The translations under genes and the position numbers were made by a program. A DNA stretch of 64,000 nt from Bacteroidota bacterium (GTDB taxonomy: Bacteria; Bacteroidota; Bacteroidia; Chitinophagales; Chitinophagaceae): contig VGGV01000008.1 in the NCBI GenBank assembly GCA_016868455.1, positions 1-64,000 on the forward strand. Reading direction: 5' to 3'. Under the pieces are notes generated by a model, which was given only the letters and a program-made list of their open reading frames with translations, was not told the origin of the DNA and did not search any database. Shown here piece after piece: positions 29,308-37,918 of this stretch. Each line of letters begins with the position of its first letter. Within the stretch, counting starts at the first letter, position 1.

Positions 29308-31080
29308 TCATGCTGTAACCATGCCTTTCGGTACCGAGGCAATAAGTTGTTTCGTATAATCCGATTGCGGATTGAAATACACTTCATCTGCCGGCCCGGT
29401 TTCAATGACCTTACCTTTGTTCATTACCATAATGCGGTCACTGATGTAGCGGACAACAGAAAGGTCATGTGAAATAAATATCACGGTAAAGCCAAATTCT
29501 TTTTTCAAATCGTTCAGCAGGTTAAGCACCTGGGCCTGCACACTTACATCCAGCGCCGATACTGATTCATCGCAGACAATAAAAGAAGGGTTCAGTGCCA
29601 GAGCCCTTGCAATAACAATTCGCTGCCGCTGACCGCCGCTGAACTCATGCGGATACCGGTTAAAATGATCAGCCTGCAGATTTACTTTTTCCAGCAGCTC
29701 AACCACTTTGTTCTTTCTCTGCGCGGCAGTTGTATAAAGGCCATGCACTTTCATGGGTTCGGCAATGGCGGAACCGATCGTAATGCGGGGGTTTAATGAA
29801 GAATAGGGGTCCTGAAAAACGATTTGAATTTCCTTACGAAGCGGCAGCAGATCTTCTCTTTTTTTATGTGTCAGGTCAATACCGTTGTAAATTATCTTTC
29901 CTCTGGTGGGTTCAATCAGCCTGAGCAATGTTCTTCCCAATGTGGTTTTGCCGCATCCGCTTTCACCCACAAGGCCAAGCGTTTCACCTTTGTACACATC
30001 AAAACTTATATCATCAACTGCTTTGGTAAAAGAAACGGCTTTACCGAACATTGGTTTTTTGACTGGAAACCAAACCGAGAGATGTTGTACACAGAGGAGG
30101 ACAGAGGGCTGAGGTTTTAGATCAGAAGTCTGAGGGCTGAGGTCTGATGCCAGATGGGCTTTTTCTGACCCGGTAGCTAACGGGTTCTGACTTCCGGCTT
30201 CTGACTTCGGCTTTTCTGCTTCCGGCTTCATTTCTTCCAAAAAGTCACTCACCACCGGCAACCGTTTTCCTCTTTGGTGATTTACCGGCCGGCAGGCAAG
30301 TAATGCTTTTGTATAGGGATGCTGCGAGCTGCTGAAGATAATTTTTACCATACCCTGCTCCACTATTTCACCTTTGTACATCACTATGGCACGGTCAGCG
30401 ATTTCAGCCACTACGCCAAGATCATGAGTAATGAAAATTACACCCATACCGGTTTGCTGCTGCAGTTCTTTTATCAGTTGAAGGATTGTTTTCTGCACCG
30501 TTACGTCAAGGGCCGTGGTGGGTTCATCGCAGATGAGTAAAGAGGGCTCACAGCACATGGCCATGGCGATCATTACCCGTTGCTTTTGTCCGCCGCTTAA
30601 CTGGTGCGGATAGCGGCTGAAAACTGCAGCAGGGTCTGGCAGTTTTACTTTTTCAAACCAGGTGATGGTTTGTTTTTGTGCTTCGGCAAATGAAATCTTT
30701 TTATGCTGCAGGATGGCTTCGGTAACCTGTTCGCCGCTGGTAAGCACCGGGTTCAGTGATGTCATCGGTTCCTGGAAGATCATCGCTATACGGTTTCCGC
30801 GGATATGCTGCATTTCCTGCTGCTTTAGCCGCAATAAGTCGGTAACTGTATTTCCGCCGGCGGAAAATAAAATTTCACCTGACGCATATTTTGCAGGAGG
30901 GGAGGGTAGCAGTTGTAAAACGGAGAAGGCTGTGACTGATTTACCAGAACCCGATTCACCCACCAGCGCCACAATTTCATTACGGGTTACGGAAAATGAG
31001 ATATTTTTCAGCGCCGTGACTGTTGATGACTCTGTAATAAAATCAACCGACAGATTTTTTATGGTCAGCAGGGGATCCAT
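29308..31080 (-). CDS. ABC transporter, two fused ATPase domains (oligopeptide/nickel type)
   Basis: A 590-residue protein with two DppD/DppF-type nucleotide-binding domains. NBD1 has Walker [13 protein letters not shown] (about residue 41), signature LSGGQKQR and Walker [18 protein letters not shown]2 has Walker [13 protein letters not shown] (about 374), FSGGQRQR and [14 protein letters not shown]. It powers uptake of peptides or similar solutes; permease and binding-protein genes are not in the window. Residues about 284-325, between the domains, are encoded by a 7-nt-period repeat tract (30106-30231) and read as an unstructured Ser/Glu/Lys/Pro linker. Confidence 0.9.
   Translation of the reverse strand: MDPLLTIKNLSVDFITESSTVTALKNISFSVTRNEIVALVGESGSGKSVTAFSVLQLLPSPPAKYASGEILFSAGGNTVTDLLRLKQQEMQHIRGNRIAMIFQEPMTSLNPVLTSGEQVTEAILQHKKISFAEAQKQTITWFEKVKLPDPAAVFSRYPHQLSGGQKQRVMIAMAMCCEPSLLICDEPTTALDVTVQKTILQLIKELQQQTGMGVIFITHDLGVVAEIADRAIVMYKGEIVEQGMVKIIFSSSQHPYTKALLACRPVNHQRGKRLPVVSDFLEEMKPEAEKPKSEAGSQNPLATGSEKAHLASDLSPQTSDLKPQPSVLLCVQHLSVWFPVKKPMFGKAVSFTKAVDDISFDVYKGETLGLVGESGCGKTTLGRTLLRLIEPTRGKIIYNGIDLTHKKREDLLPLRKEIQIVFQDPYSSLNPRITIGSAIAEPMKVHGLYTTAAQRKNKVVELLEKVNLQADHFNRYPHEFSGGQRQRIVIARALALNPSFIVCDESVSALDVSVQAQVLNLLNDLKKEFGFTVIFISHDLSVVRYISDRIMVMNKGKVIETGPADEVYFNPQSDYTKQLIASVPKGMVTA
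30106..30231. repeat. Heptad-period tract encoding the ABC ATPase linker
   Basis: About 18 imperfect 7-nt units: GGGCTGA, GGTTTTA, GATCAGA, AGTCTGA, GGGCTGA, GGTCTGA and so on, later ACTTCCG, GCTTCTG, ACTTCGG, GCTTCCG. The first half is TGA-ended units and the second is their approximate reverse complement, so the tract is also partly palindromic. It is 126 nt long, a multiple of both 7 and 3, so it stays in frame. Confidence 0.8.
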
Positions 31081-31081
31081 C

Positions 31082-31453
31082 TCATTTCACCACTTTTATG
31101 GGTAGTGATTTGGAAGGAGTGGGGTAATAGGCCATGCATACTGCACATTCTTTTCCCTTTGATGTATCAATCACAAAGTAAAATTCATCACCCTGTTTAA
31201 GGGAAGAAGGAAAATCACAGGGATTGCCCAGCCGGAATACATTGGTATATTGTTTATTGGTCACCTCATCGGTCCAGTTGGCGACTATAACGTCAGTTCC
31301 GGGATTACCTTCAATGACGCTGATAGTATAGTTCATACAGATGCCGGCCACTTCAAGCCGGCCTTTGAATTTTTGCCCGGTTGATTTATTATTGCATTCG
31401 CCGGCCGGCAGCAGCATGCCTGCTATAGCGGTTAAAAAAATATAGAGTCGCAT
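31082..31453 (-). CDS. Small lipoprotein of unknown function
   Basis: A 123-residue protein with signal peptide and lipobox (LLPAGEC, cysteine near residue 20). The mature part has a cysteine pair in KECAVCMAY and single cysteines elsewhere, with a beta-rich pattern (GRLEVAGICMNYTISVIEG). It ends 1 nt before the double ABC ATPase gene and 9 nt after AMP nucleosidase, so all three may be one operon. Family not recognised. Confidence 0.6.
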   Translation of the reverse strand: MRLYIFLTAIAGMLLPAGECNNKSTGQKFKGRLEVAGICMNYTISVIEGNPGTDVIVANWTDEVTNKQYTNVFRLGNPCDFPSSLKQGDEFYFVIDTSKGKECAVCMAYYPTPSKSLPIKVVK

Positions 31454-31462
31454 GAGGGGTGT

Positions 31463-32233
31463 TTAAAATTTCAGGTGTCGTACGGTCATTCCATCGTTCA
31501 TCAGTTGTTTCAGTGAGTCAATGCCAATTTTCAGGTGGTTCTCCACGTACTGAGCTGTTACGGCTTTATCACTTTCTTCTGTTTTCACTCCTTCGGGTAT
31601 CATCGGCTGGTCGCTTACCAGCAGTAAAGCGCCGGTGGGTATCCTGTTATAAAACCCGACGGTGAAAATGGTGGCTGTTTCCATATCAATGGCATAGGCC
31701 CTTATTTTCTGCAGGTATTCTTTAAAGGGTTCATCATGCTCCCAAACCCGGCGGTTGGTGGTGTACACAGTGCCGGTCCAGTAATCCACACCATAATCCC
31801 GGATGGTGGTGGACACTGCTTTTTGCAAAGCAAAGGCCGGGAGCGCCGGTACTTCGGCCGGAAAATAATCATTGGAAGTACCCTCGCCCCGGATGGCAGC
31901 GATAGGAAGTATCAGATCGCCGATCTTGTTTCTTTTCTTCAGTCCGCCGCACTTGCCAAGAAACAGCACTGCTTTGGGCATAGTGGCCGAGAGCAGGTCC
32001 ATTATCGTGGCGGCAGTGGGGCTGCCCATTCCGAAATTGATGATGGTGATATTATCGGCGGTGGCGCATTGCATCGGTTTGCCTTCACCGGTAACAATGG
32101 TTTTGTTCCATTCGGCAAACAGTTTTACATAGTTGCTGAAGTTGGTCAGCAGGATATATTCCCCGAAACTTTCCAGCGGGGCGCCGGTATAGCGGGGCAG
32201 CCAGTTTTGTACAATCTCTTCTTTGGTCTTCAT
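31463..32233 (-). CDS. amn: AMP nucleosidase (Bacteroidota short type)
   Basis: A 256-residue PNP/UDP-phosphorylase-fold enzyme that splits AMP into adenine and ribose 5-phosphate. Recognised from MKTKEEIVQNWLPRYTGAPLESFGEYILLTNF, LFLGKCGGLKKRNKIGDLILP, RGEGTSNDYFP, YAIDMETATIFTVGF and LVSDQPMIPEGVKTEESD. Start ATG 32233 is chosen over 32251 because it gives the usual N-terminus. It is divergent from the HSDR_N gene with only 31 nt between starts. Confidence 0.88.
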   Translation of the reverse strand: MKTKEEIVQNWLPRYTGAPLESFGEYILLTNFSNYVKLFAEWNKTIVTGEGKPMQCATADNITIINFGMGSPTAATIMDLLSATMPKAVLFLGKCGGLKKRNKIGDLILPIAAIRGEGTSNDYFPAEVPALPAFALQKAVSTTIRDYGVDYWTGTVYTTNRRVWEHDEPFKEYLQKIRAYAIDMETATIFTVGFYNRIPTGALLLVSDQPMIPEGVKTEESDKAVTAQYVENHLKIGIDSLKQLMNDGMTVRHLKF

Positions 32234-32264
32234 GCCTGCGAATTTAATCATTTACTTTTGAAGC

Positions 32265-32705
32265 ATGGTGATTATCAGATATCCCGAACCGTCTTTCCGG
32301 ATCAAAAAAGAAACAAACCGGGAACTGATCTTTGATGTTGTAAGGAAGAAATGGGTAGCGCTGACTCCCGAAGAATGGGTGCGCCAGAATTTCATCAGTT
32401 ACCTTATTGCAGTGAAAAAGTATCCCTCATCACTGATTGCTGTGGAAAAAGAAATACAACTGGGTGAATTAAAAAAGCGATTTGATATACTGGTGTATGA
32501 TACCGGCCATCATCCCTGGATGATGGTGGAATGTAAATCCATTGAAGTGGGGCTGGATGAACGGGTATTACAGCAACTGTTGCGCTATAACATCAGCGTT
32601 CCGGTTCAGTATATGGTCATCACTAACGGCAAACAATGTTTTGCATGGGAGCGAAGGGAGAGCAGGCTTGAAGCTATTTTCGAACTTCCGCTCCTTATAA
32701 AATAA
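32265..32705 (+). CDS. Solo HSDR_N-domain protein (type I restriction subunit N-terminus-like)
   Basis: A 146-residue protein equal to the N-terminal nuclease domain of type I restriction HsdR. The PD-(D/E)XK core is visible as RFDILVYD followed by WMMVECKS, with VITNGKQCFAWER downstream. No helicase, HsdS or HsdM gene is near, so this is a standalone family known widely in Bacteroidota; its job is not established. TACTTTTG (32253-32260) lies 4 nt before the ATG, hinting at leaderless expression. Confidence 0.75.
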   Translation: MVIIRYPEPSFRIKKETNRELIFDVVRKKWVALTPEEWVRQNFISYLIAVKKYPSSLIAVEKEIQLGELKKRFDILVYDTGHHPWMMVECKSIEVGLDERVLQQLLRYNISVPVQYMVITNGKQCFAWERRESRLEAIFELPLLIK

Positions 32706-32707
32706 AA

Positions 32708-32724
32708 GGCAGCCAGGAGCTGCC
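32708..32724. terminator. Bidirectional terminator between convergent genes
   Basis: GGCAGC (32708-32713) pairs with GCTGCC (32719-32724), loop CAGGA. On the minus strand the tail is TTTTATTT; on the plus strand T-rich sequence lies a little farther away. It separates the HSDR_N gene from the minus-strand LolA-like gene. Confidence 0.75.
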
Positions 32725-32743
32725 GTTTGAATAAATGGTTTTT

Positions 32744-33451
32744 TTACTTATCAAAAATTTTTTCATCAACAGGTACATTCAGTTCTACATTGCTGTATGC
32801 AATGGTCTGCAAAGTTTGACCGCCCGTTTTTTGCGTTCTTGTCATGTAGAATTTTAAACCCGCAAATTCTTTCAGATCGCTGAACCAGGTCTCCACTTCC
32901 GTTTCCTGCCCCTGTATTTCTCGGGTATTTGTTACTTTAATCAGATAGTTATCCGCATTACTTATGTAGTAAAAAACGATGCGGCCGTCCTCTTTGGTGG
33001 TTAGTTTTATTTTCCATGTCGTTATACCTTCTACAGCTTCCTGCCCCTGCAGTTCCACTGTATGTCCCTGGCTTTTATTATCCATCAGGGCATTGACCAG
33101 GCTGGCCTGTGCTTTCAGGTTAAGTAATTCAGCGCCTTCTACATCCGTAGCTGTTTCCATGCCGTTAAAAGGGTTAACAGCCCATCCTTTTCCGTCTTTG
33201 TAAACATTTATTACTGCTTGCCCCATAGCATCCACATCCGAACGCATGGCCCTGCCATTGATAATTTGTATGGTCATCGGCAGATCATACCCCCGAACGC
33301 TGACAGTGCCGGTAAATTTTGCGGTTTGCACTTTTTTAAATGCATCAAGGCCTCCCATAGCAGCCGTATATTTCTGAATTACTTCATCAGCGGTTTGGGC
33401 ATTGGTTAAAAGCGAAACAAGAGGGAAGAGGGCTAGAAAAAGTTTTTTCAT
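32744..33451 (-). CDS. Secreted LolA/outer-membrane lipoprotein-sorting-like protein
   Basis: A 235-residue protein with a signal peptide (MKKLFLALFPLVSLLTNAQT), followed by ADEVIQKYTAAMGGLDAFKKVQTAKFTGTVSVRGYDLPM. This fits the LolA/LolB-like half-barrel proteins of Bacteroidota, often annotated as outer-membrane lipoprotein-sorting proteins. It has no lipobox, so a periplasmic location is likely. It appears monocistronic. Confidence 0.65.
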   Translation of the reverse strand: MKKLFLALFPLVSLLTNAQTADEVIQKYTAAMGGLDAFKKVQTAKFTGTVSVRGYDLPMTIQIINGRAMRSDVDAMGQAVINVYKDGKGWAVNPFNGMETATDVEGAELLNLKAQASLVNALMDNKSQGHTVELQGQEAVEGITTWKIKLTTKEDGRIVFYYISNADNYLIKVTNTREIQGQETEVETWFSDLKEFAGLKFYMTRTQKTGGQTLQTIAYSNVELNVPVDEKIFDK

Positions 33452-33561
33452 GAGCGTAATTATATTTCAGGAATTACAAGGTTGAATGTTTTAAAGCGAA
33501 ATTACGCTTTTATACCCCAATGATTGAAACAAAGGGCAATCGGTTGCTTTGATACGATAAA

Positions 33562-34389
33562 TTACTTATGGAGGTAAGCATTTGGCACATTGCCGGGTAA
33601 ATAGCGGATGCCAGAAGCATGCTGCAGCAACAATGATACAGTCTCTGCAACCGCTTTTTCATCCCGGTGCATTTGCGGAAGCAGTCCCATCATGGCATAG
33701 CTTACCGGGTTCACAGCCGGAATAAATGTTTCCCACTCATATCCCTTGCCCCATATTAAACCCGGAACAGTGCTATGCAGGTCAGCTTTTTGTTCCAAAA
33801 GAAACTGCAGCATATCTGCCGACCGGTTATTGTTCTGGTTCACTGTATGAAAAATTGGAGTTTCCCCGCCAAATCCATGTTCATCGGTTCCTGCTTTTGC
33901 ATTGATGTCAGCGCCATGTTTAACTAGTATGCCGGCACAGACCGCATGATTGAATTCCGCACAGATATGCAGCAATGATACTTTGTATAGCGGCGTATAG
34001 GCACAGCGAAGAGTATACTGCTGCTTCGGTGCACCGGGTTTTTTCTTCAGTTGTTCATCCAATGAACCTGCATCATCCAGCAGTACGGCCAATAACACTT
34101 TATCTTCCATTTGCAGGCCTGCATCCGCAAAAGCCCTTACACAATCCTTAAACTGCTGCGACCGGGTGTATTCACTGGTCAGTTCATAAATAAGCGGTTC
34201 GCCTTTGTACGTATCATTAGGATCAATACCATTGGCAAAAGATTCCTTTATCCCCTTCACGTTGTGAAGCTCGATGTCAAGGATTAATTTGTTCAGATAG
34301 TTCACTTGGTTTACAAAAAGGGAAGTTAGGATTCTTTTGAAGATGCCTTGATTCCGCAGCGCAAAAACCCGGCTGTGAGACTCCGGCAT
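33562..34389 (-). CDS. Ankyrin-repeat protein
   Basis: A 275-residue protein. ATG 34389 is chosen because it follows the upstream gene's stop by 7 nt; the longer frame to 34593 only overlaps that gene. Ankyrin-type units are seen at YTPLYKVSLLHICAEFNHAVCAGILVKHGADINAKAG (about residues 145-180) and the next unit GGETPIFHTVNQNNNRSADMLQFLLEQKADLHS. Earlier helices (NKLILDIELHNVKGIKESFANGIDPND) look like a degenerate first repeat. Likely a protein-binding scaffold; partner unknown. Confidence 0.75.
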   Translation of the reverse strand: MPESHSRVFALRNQGIFKRILTSLFVNQVNYLNKLILDIELHNVKGIKESFANGIDPNDTYKGEPLIYELTSEYTRSQQFKDCVRAFADAGLQMEDKVLLAVLLDDAGSLDEQLKKKPGAPKQQYTLRCAYTPLYKVSLLHICAEFNHAVCAGILVKHGADINAKAGTDEHGFGGETPIFHTVNQNNNRSADMLQFLLEQKADLHSTVPGLIWGKGYEWETFIPAVNPVSYAMMGLLPQMHRDEKAVAETVSLLLQHASGIRYLPGNVPNAYLHK

Positions 34390-34396
34390 AAGGCGG

Positions 34397-34893
34397 TTAT
34401 TCAATCCGGTAGTGGTAGTGATAGATAATATAACCGGGTGTACCATAAGTTCCCAAATCCCGTCCAAAGTTTCCGTTTGCCGGAACTGTATTACCGTACT
34501 CCATTTCATCGTAGTAACTTTTTCCCATGGGAAAAAACTGCGATCCTCTTTTCTTAAGATAGTCCCAGTTCCAGGAATAAAACTTTTTGTCATATTCCTG
34601 ATTTTTCGTAATGAATATTTTTATGTACAGGCTGTCATTAATTTTCAGGTAGTCACTCTCAAATCCTATTATAATCGTCTTATTAAAACTTGTTTTGATA
34701 GTTTTATCTGAAAATTCAACACTGTCAATTGTCAACGTCAATTTGAGTTTACTCTTATGAGCGGGGACGATGCATTTAGGACAAGGCATATAAGTGGATG
34801 CTCACTATATGCGTCATATTCTTCTGTTGTTTGTGCTTTTAGTTCGTTGGTTATTAAAAGAAAGAAAATGCTGCTTATTAATAATTGTTTCAT
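34397..34893 (-). pseudogene. Secreted protein of unknown function, apparently frameshifted near its N-terminus
   Basis: ATG 34893 begins a clear signal peptide (MKQLLISSIFFLLITNELKAQ, then TTEEYDAYSEHP). That frame stops at 34738. Another frame opens near 34789 (MPCPKCIVPAHKSKLKLTLTIDSVEFSDK) and runs to 34397, just before the ankyrin gene. The two are joined by a single missing base near 34790, giving a secreted protein of about 165 residues. As a separate gene, the 34789 start would be an odd cytosolic protein. Family not recognised. Confidence 0.5.
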
Positions 34894-35027
34894 TGTCTGG
34901 ATTGTATGAGAAAGACTAAGAAATTCTGGTATGTGCAAAATAATTGCCGGCAACACCGGCATTGCTCCCGGCTCTTCTTCAAATTTAATTTATTTTCTAT
35001 CCAAAACCGAACAATATGACAAATCAA

Positions 35028-35054
35028 AACCCCATCTCTTTTGAAGATGGGGTT
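35028..35054 (-). terminator. Terminator after gdhA
   Basis: AACCCCATCT (35028-35037) pairs with AGATGGGGTT (35045-35054), a 10-bp stem. It follows the gdhA stop by about 60 nt on the minus strand. Between them, CTCTCT (35080-35085) and AGAGAG (35094-35099) form a further small palindrome of the CTCTCC family. Confidence 0.8.
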
Positions 35055-35111
35055 GATTTAAAAAGCAATTGGTTTTGCTCTCTCTCCATTTATAGAGAGG
35101 CTGAGGTGGTG

Positions 35112-36530
35112 CTATGGGAATATCCCCAGTTCCGCATAACTCGTTCCCACTTTATTGATAGCAACAACATAAGCGGCGGTACGCATATCCGGTATTTCGG
35201 GGTTGGCCTTCCATACATTCATAATCTCATGGGTGGCATTGATCATGGTTTCTTCCAGCCCGCTGTACACCAGGTCCACCTCATCCGGGCCATGCAGGAT
35301 GAATTCCCTTTCCGTATCACTTACTTTTTTACCGGTAAGTTCTTCAATCTGGCTCAGAATATGGGCATTCAGGTTTTCAGTAAAGCGTTTTTCCAGACGG
35401 CCGTAACGGACATGGCTCAGGTTCTTCAGCCATTCAAAATAAGAAACGGTAACACCTCCGGCATTCAGGTACATATCCGGCACCACCAGGATCCCTCTTT
35501 GTGCAAATATTTCATCAGCTTCCGGCGTAAGCGGCCCGTTGGCTGCTTCGCCAATGATTTTTGCCTTTACATTGGGTGCATTGTCGCCGTCAACCACATT
35601 TTCAAGCGCTGCGGGTATCAGTATATCACATTCCAGTTCCAGCGCATCGGTGTTATTGGCCAGATCTGTGGCGCCGGGAAAGCCCAGGATCGAACCTGTC
35701 TTTTTGCGGTGCTCAAACACAGCATCCACATCCAGCCCCTTATTATTGCTGATAGCCCCTTCGTATTCCGCAAGACCGGTCACTTTGGCCCCTGCATCCT
35801 GGAAGAATTTAGCCGAGTGATAACCCACATTGCCCAATCCCTGTACTACAACTCTTTTGCCTTCTACTCCGGTAGTGAGCCCAAGTCTTTTCATGATGTC
35901 AGGCATATTACATACTTCCCTTAAACCGAAAAACACTCCCAACCCGGTAGCTTCGCGGCGACCGCGGACACCACCCTGTGTAATTGGTTTGCCGGTCACA
36001 CAACCGGCCGCATCTATTTCTCCCGGGTGCATGGCTCCGTAGGTATCCAGTATCCAGGCCATTTCTCTTTCACCGGTTCCGTAATCAGGCGCCGGAACAT
36101 CGGTGCCGGGGCCGATAAAATTCTTCTTGATCAATTCCGCGGTATAACGGCGGGTAATTTTTTCCAGTTCATAAGGAGAATATTTTCTCGGGTTAATCTT
36201 GATACCCCCTTTGGCGCCGCCAAACGGCACATTCACAATGGCGCATTTGTAGGTCATCAGTGCGGCGAGGGCCATCACTTCATCCTGGTTCACTTCTGCG
36301 GCAAAGCGGATACCCCCTTTGCAGGGAGTTTTGTGATGGGAGTGCTGCACCCGGTAGGCTTCTATCACTTCTATGTCGCCGTTATCTCTTTTAAGCGGAA
36401 AACGTATCTGGTACACGGCATTGCATTCCTTAATTTGTTCGAGCACCCCTTTGTCCCATTTGGTGTATTTGGCAGCTTTGTCAAAACTTTTTTCAACAGC
36501 GCCAAAAAAACTGTAATTCTTTTCTGACAT
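35112..36530 (-). CDS. gdhA: Glutamate dehydrogenase (Glu/Leu/Phe/Val family)
   Basis: A 472-residue enzyme interconverting glutamate and 2-oxoglutarate plus ammonia. HHKTPCKGGIRFAAEVNQDEVMALAALMTYKCAIVNVPFGGAKGGIKINP contains the glycine-rich substrate site with the catalytic lysine. GPGTDVPAPDYGTGEREMAWILDTYG and the Rossmann motif VVQGLGNVGYHSAKFFQDAGAKV follow. The upstream region holds a 22-copy heptanucleotide array (36617-36770) that may affect expression. The gene links nitrogen assimilation with the TCA cycle. Confidence 0.93.
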   Translation of the reverse strand: MSEKNYSFFGAVEKSFDKAAKYTKWDKGVLEQIKECNAVYQIRFPLKRDNGDIEVIEAYRVQHSHHKTPCKGGIRFAAEVNQDEVMALAALMTYKCAIVNVPFGGAKGGIKINPRKYSPYELEKITRRYTAELIKKNFIGPGTDVPAPDYGTGEREMAWILDTYGAMHPGEIDAAGCVTGKPITQGGVRGRREATGLGVFFGLREVCNMPDIMKRLGLTTGVEGKRVVVQGLGNVGYHSAKFFQDAGAKVTGLAEYEGAISNNKGLDVDAVFEHRKKTGSILGFPGATDLANNTDALELECDILIPAALENVVDGDNAPNVKAKIIGEAANGPLTPEADEIFAQRGILVVPDMYLNAGGVTVSYFEWLKNLSHVRYGRLEKRFTENLNAHILSQIEELTGKKVSDTEREFILHGPDEVDLVYSGLEETMINATHEIMNVWKANPEIPDMRTAAYVVAINKVGTSYAELGIFP

Positions 36531-36564
36531 GATTTGAGATTTTATTTAAGTAATCGTTGTTTTC

Positions 36565-36592
36565 GTGAATGGTGAATAGTGAAAACTGAATT
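36565..36592. repeat. Four imperfect heptads upstream of gdhA
   Basis: GTGAATG, GTGAATA, GTGAAAA, CTGAATT, four successive 7-nt units. They are separate in sequence from the large array beginning 25 nt later but share its period. Confidence 0.6.
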
Positions 36593-36616
36593 ATTTCTTA
36601 TGTCTTTTACCTTCCT

Positions 36617-36770
36617 CCTTGTACCTTGTACCTTGTACCTTGTACCTTGTACCTTGTACCTTGTACCTTGTACCTTGTACCTTGTACCTTGTACCTTGTG
36701 CCTTGTGCCTTGTACCTTGTACCTTGTACCTTGTACCTTGTACCTTGTACCTTGTACCTTGTACCTTGTA
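36617..36770. repeat. 22-copy heptanucleotide tandem repeat (CCTTGTA)n
   Basis: Exactly 154 nt made of 22 units of CCTTGTA with no indels; units 12 and 13 are CCTTGTG. Because 7 is not a multiple of 3, the plus strand is open in several frames and would encode Leu-Val-Pro-Cys-Thr-Leu-Tyr repeats, which I treat as a by-product. It lies between ccmD (ends 36779) and the gdhA start (36530), both on the minus strand, so it sits in the gdhA upstream region. Copy number is likely to vary by slippage. Confidence 0.97.
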
Positions 36771-36778
36771 CCTTCCTC

Positions 36779-36997
36779 TTATTTGTTTTCTTTCTCCAGT
36801 TTACCTATTTTCCTGTCCAGCCTCACCACATACAGCACCAACCCGATGAGGATCGTCAGCATCACGGCCACCACCACATATATCCTTCCGTTGCTGCGCA
36901 TAAGGTCGGCCATCTCTGTTTGTTTTTGTTGCGCAAAAAGAAGCGAAGCAAACAGCAGCATCAGCATCAGCGCCGGTATTTTTTTGTTCAGTTTCAT
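36779..36997 (-). CDS. ccmD: CcmD-like small membrane protein
   Basis: A 72-residue protein with a signal/anchor segment, one transmembrane helix (IYVVVAVMLTILIGLVLYVV) and a charged tail (RLDRKIGKLEKENK), the layout of CcmD proteins that help release holo-CcmE from the heme exporter. It follows ccmC by 1 nt. Assignment relies on position, size and topology. Confidence 0.7.
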   Translation of the reverse strand: MKLNKKIPALMLMLLFASLLFAQQKQTEMADLMRSNGRIYVVVAVMLTILIGLVLYVVRLDRKIGKLEKENK

Positions 36998-36998
36998 T

Positions 36999-37694
36999 TT
37001 ATGAAAGCATTGATTTTTCTTTCAGCAGGGTTGTCCTTATTTTTAATGTTGTAATCCATACACCCAGCAGTGTCCAGCCAATTACAGCCGGATAAAACAC
37101 CATTCGCATAGAGCCGCTGATATCATTTTTTACATCGAGGGCCGGATTGTCTTCGTTGCCGGGGTGCAGGCTGGGGAGAATCCGGGGCAGAATCCAGATT
37201 GATGGAAACAACAGTGCATAGGCGAATATGTTATAGACAGAACTTACCCGTGCTTTTTTGTCAGTATCCTGAACAGAATCTCTTAAAATTAAATAAGCAA
37301 AATAAACCAGCAGGGCGATGGCAGCCCCGATCAGTTTCGGATCCCGGGCAATCGTTTTAAAATTGTCGATGATTGAATTATTGGGGTCGGCCCAGGTAAA
37401 GGATGCCCAAATGGCGCCGGTGCCGTAGCCCAACAGACCAAACACAATTCCAACAACGGCATACTGCCGGGCATAAATATCATACTTCAGCTTAAAACTG
37501 CGCAGGTAGCGTATGGCATTCACCACTGAAATGGTGAACAGTATCATCATGGCAAACCACATGCATACATGAAAGTAAAGGTTACGGATGGTTTCCTGCA
37601 AGGCCGGCAGCTGGGGCACATTCAGCAATAGTCCGGCACTAAATGTGTAAACAAGCAGCCCTACGCCGAGTATCTTCCACCAGGACCTATGCAT
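36999..37694 (-). CDS. ccmC: Cytochrome c biogenesis protein CcmC (heme handling)
   Basis: A 231-residue membrane protein with six predicted helices. ATG 37694 (MHRSWWKILGVGLLVYTFSAGLLL) is chosen; the upstream extension to 37847 is compositionally odd. The tryptophan-rich heme-binding loop is GAIWASFTWADPNN, and conserved histidines are in NLYFHVCMWFAMM and LPSLHPG. CcmC loads heme on CcmE for covalent attachment to cytochrome c. It follows ccmB across a 224-nt gap with a palindromic repeat. Confidence 0.85.
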   Translation of the reverse strand: MHRSWWKILGVGLLVYTFSAGLLLNVPQLPALQETIRNLYFHVCMWFAMMILFTISVVNAIRYLRSFKLKYDIYARQYAVVGIVFGLLGYGTGAIWASFTWADPNNSIIDNFKTIARDPKLIGAAIALLVYFAYLILRDSVQDTDKKARVSSVYNIFAYALLFPSIWILPRILPSLHPGNEDNPALDVKNDISGSMRMVFYPAVIGWTLLGVWITTLKIRTTLLKEKSMLS

Positions 37695-37872
37695 ATAGTT
37701 TTTTTCAACTGTCAATGGAGACCATTGAAAACCCGCAGGAAGCGGGTTGAGTGGGGCAAAATTAAGGGGAAAGGAGAATATCGGACAGAAGAATGTCGGG
37801 CAGGGAATGAAGAAATAAAACCGGCTGTTTATTCTCTGTATCAACAATCATAAACTTCATTATTCTGCATTG

Positions 37873-37897
37873 CCTGCCTGAATAACGGACAGGCAGG
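37873..37897. repeat. Palindrome between ccmB and ccmC (CCTGCCT family)
   Basis: CCTGCCT (37873-37879) and AGGCAGG (37891-37897) pair around an 11-nt loop. It is the same family as the in-frame copy in sucA at 5474-5496. Nothing else is visible in the 37695-37918 gap. Confidence 0.75.
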
Positions 37898-37918
37898 TCT
37901 ATCTGTTCAATTATTCTA

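Noticed and set aside
34390-34593. N-terminal 68 residues of the ankyrin frame
   Set aside because: They overlap the upstream gene in another frame and have no family character; ATG 34389 follows the upstream stop closely.
35016-35924. 302-residue plus-strand frame over gdhA
   Set aside because: Antisense shadow of glutamate dehydrogenase, running through its terminator.
36617-36770. Possible CRISPR array
   Set aside because: Units are 7 nt and contiguous with no spacers; no cas genes nearby.
36579-37054. Plus-strand reading frames of about 140 residues made of Leu-Val-Pro-Cys-Thr-Leu-Tyr repeats
   Set aside because: They are a trivial product of the 7-nt repeat, open in several frames at once, with no start signal or flanking conservation.
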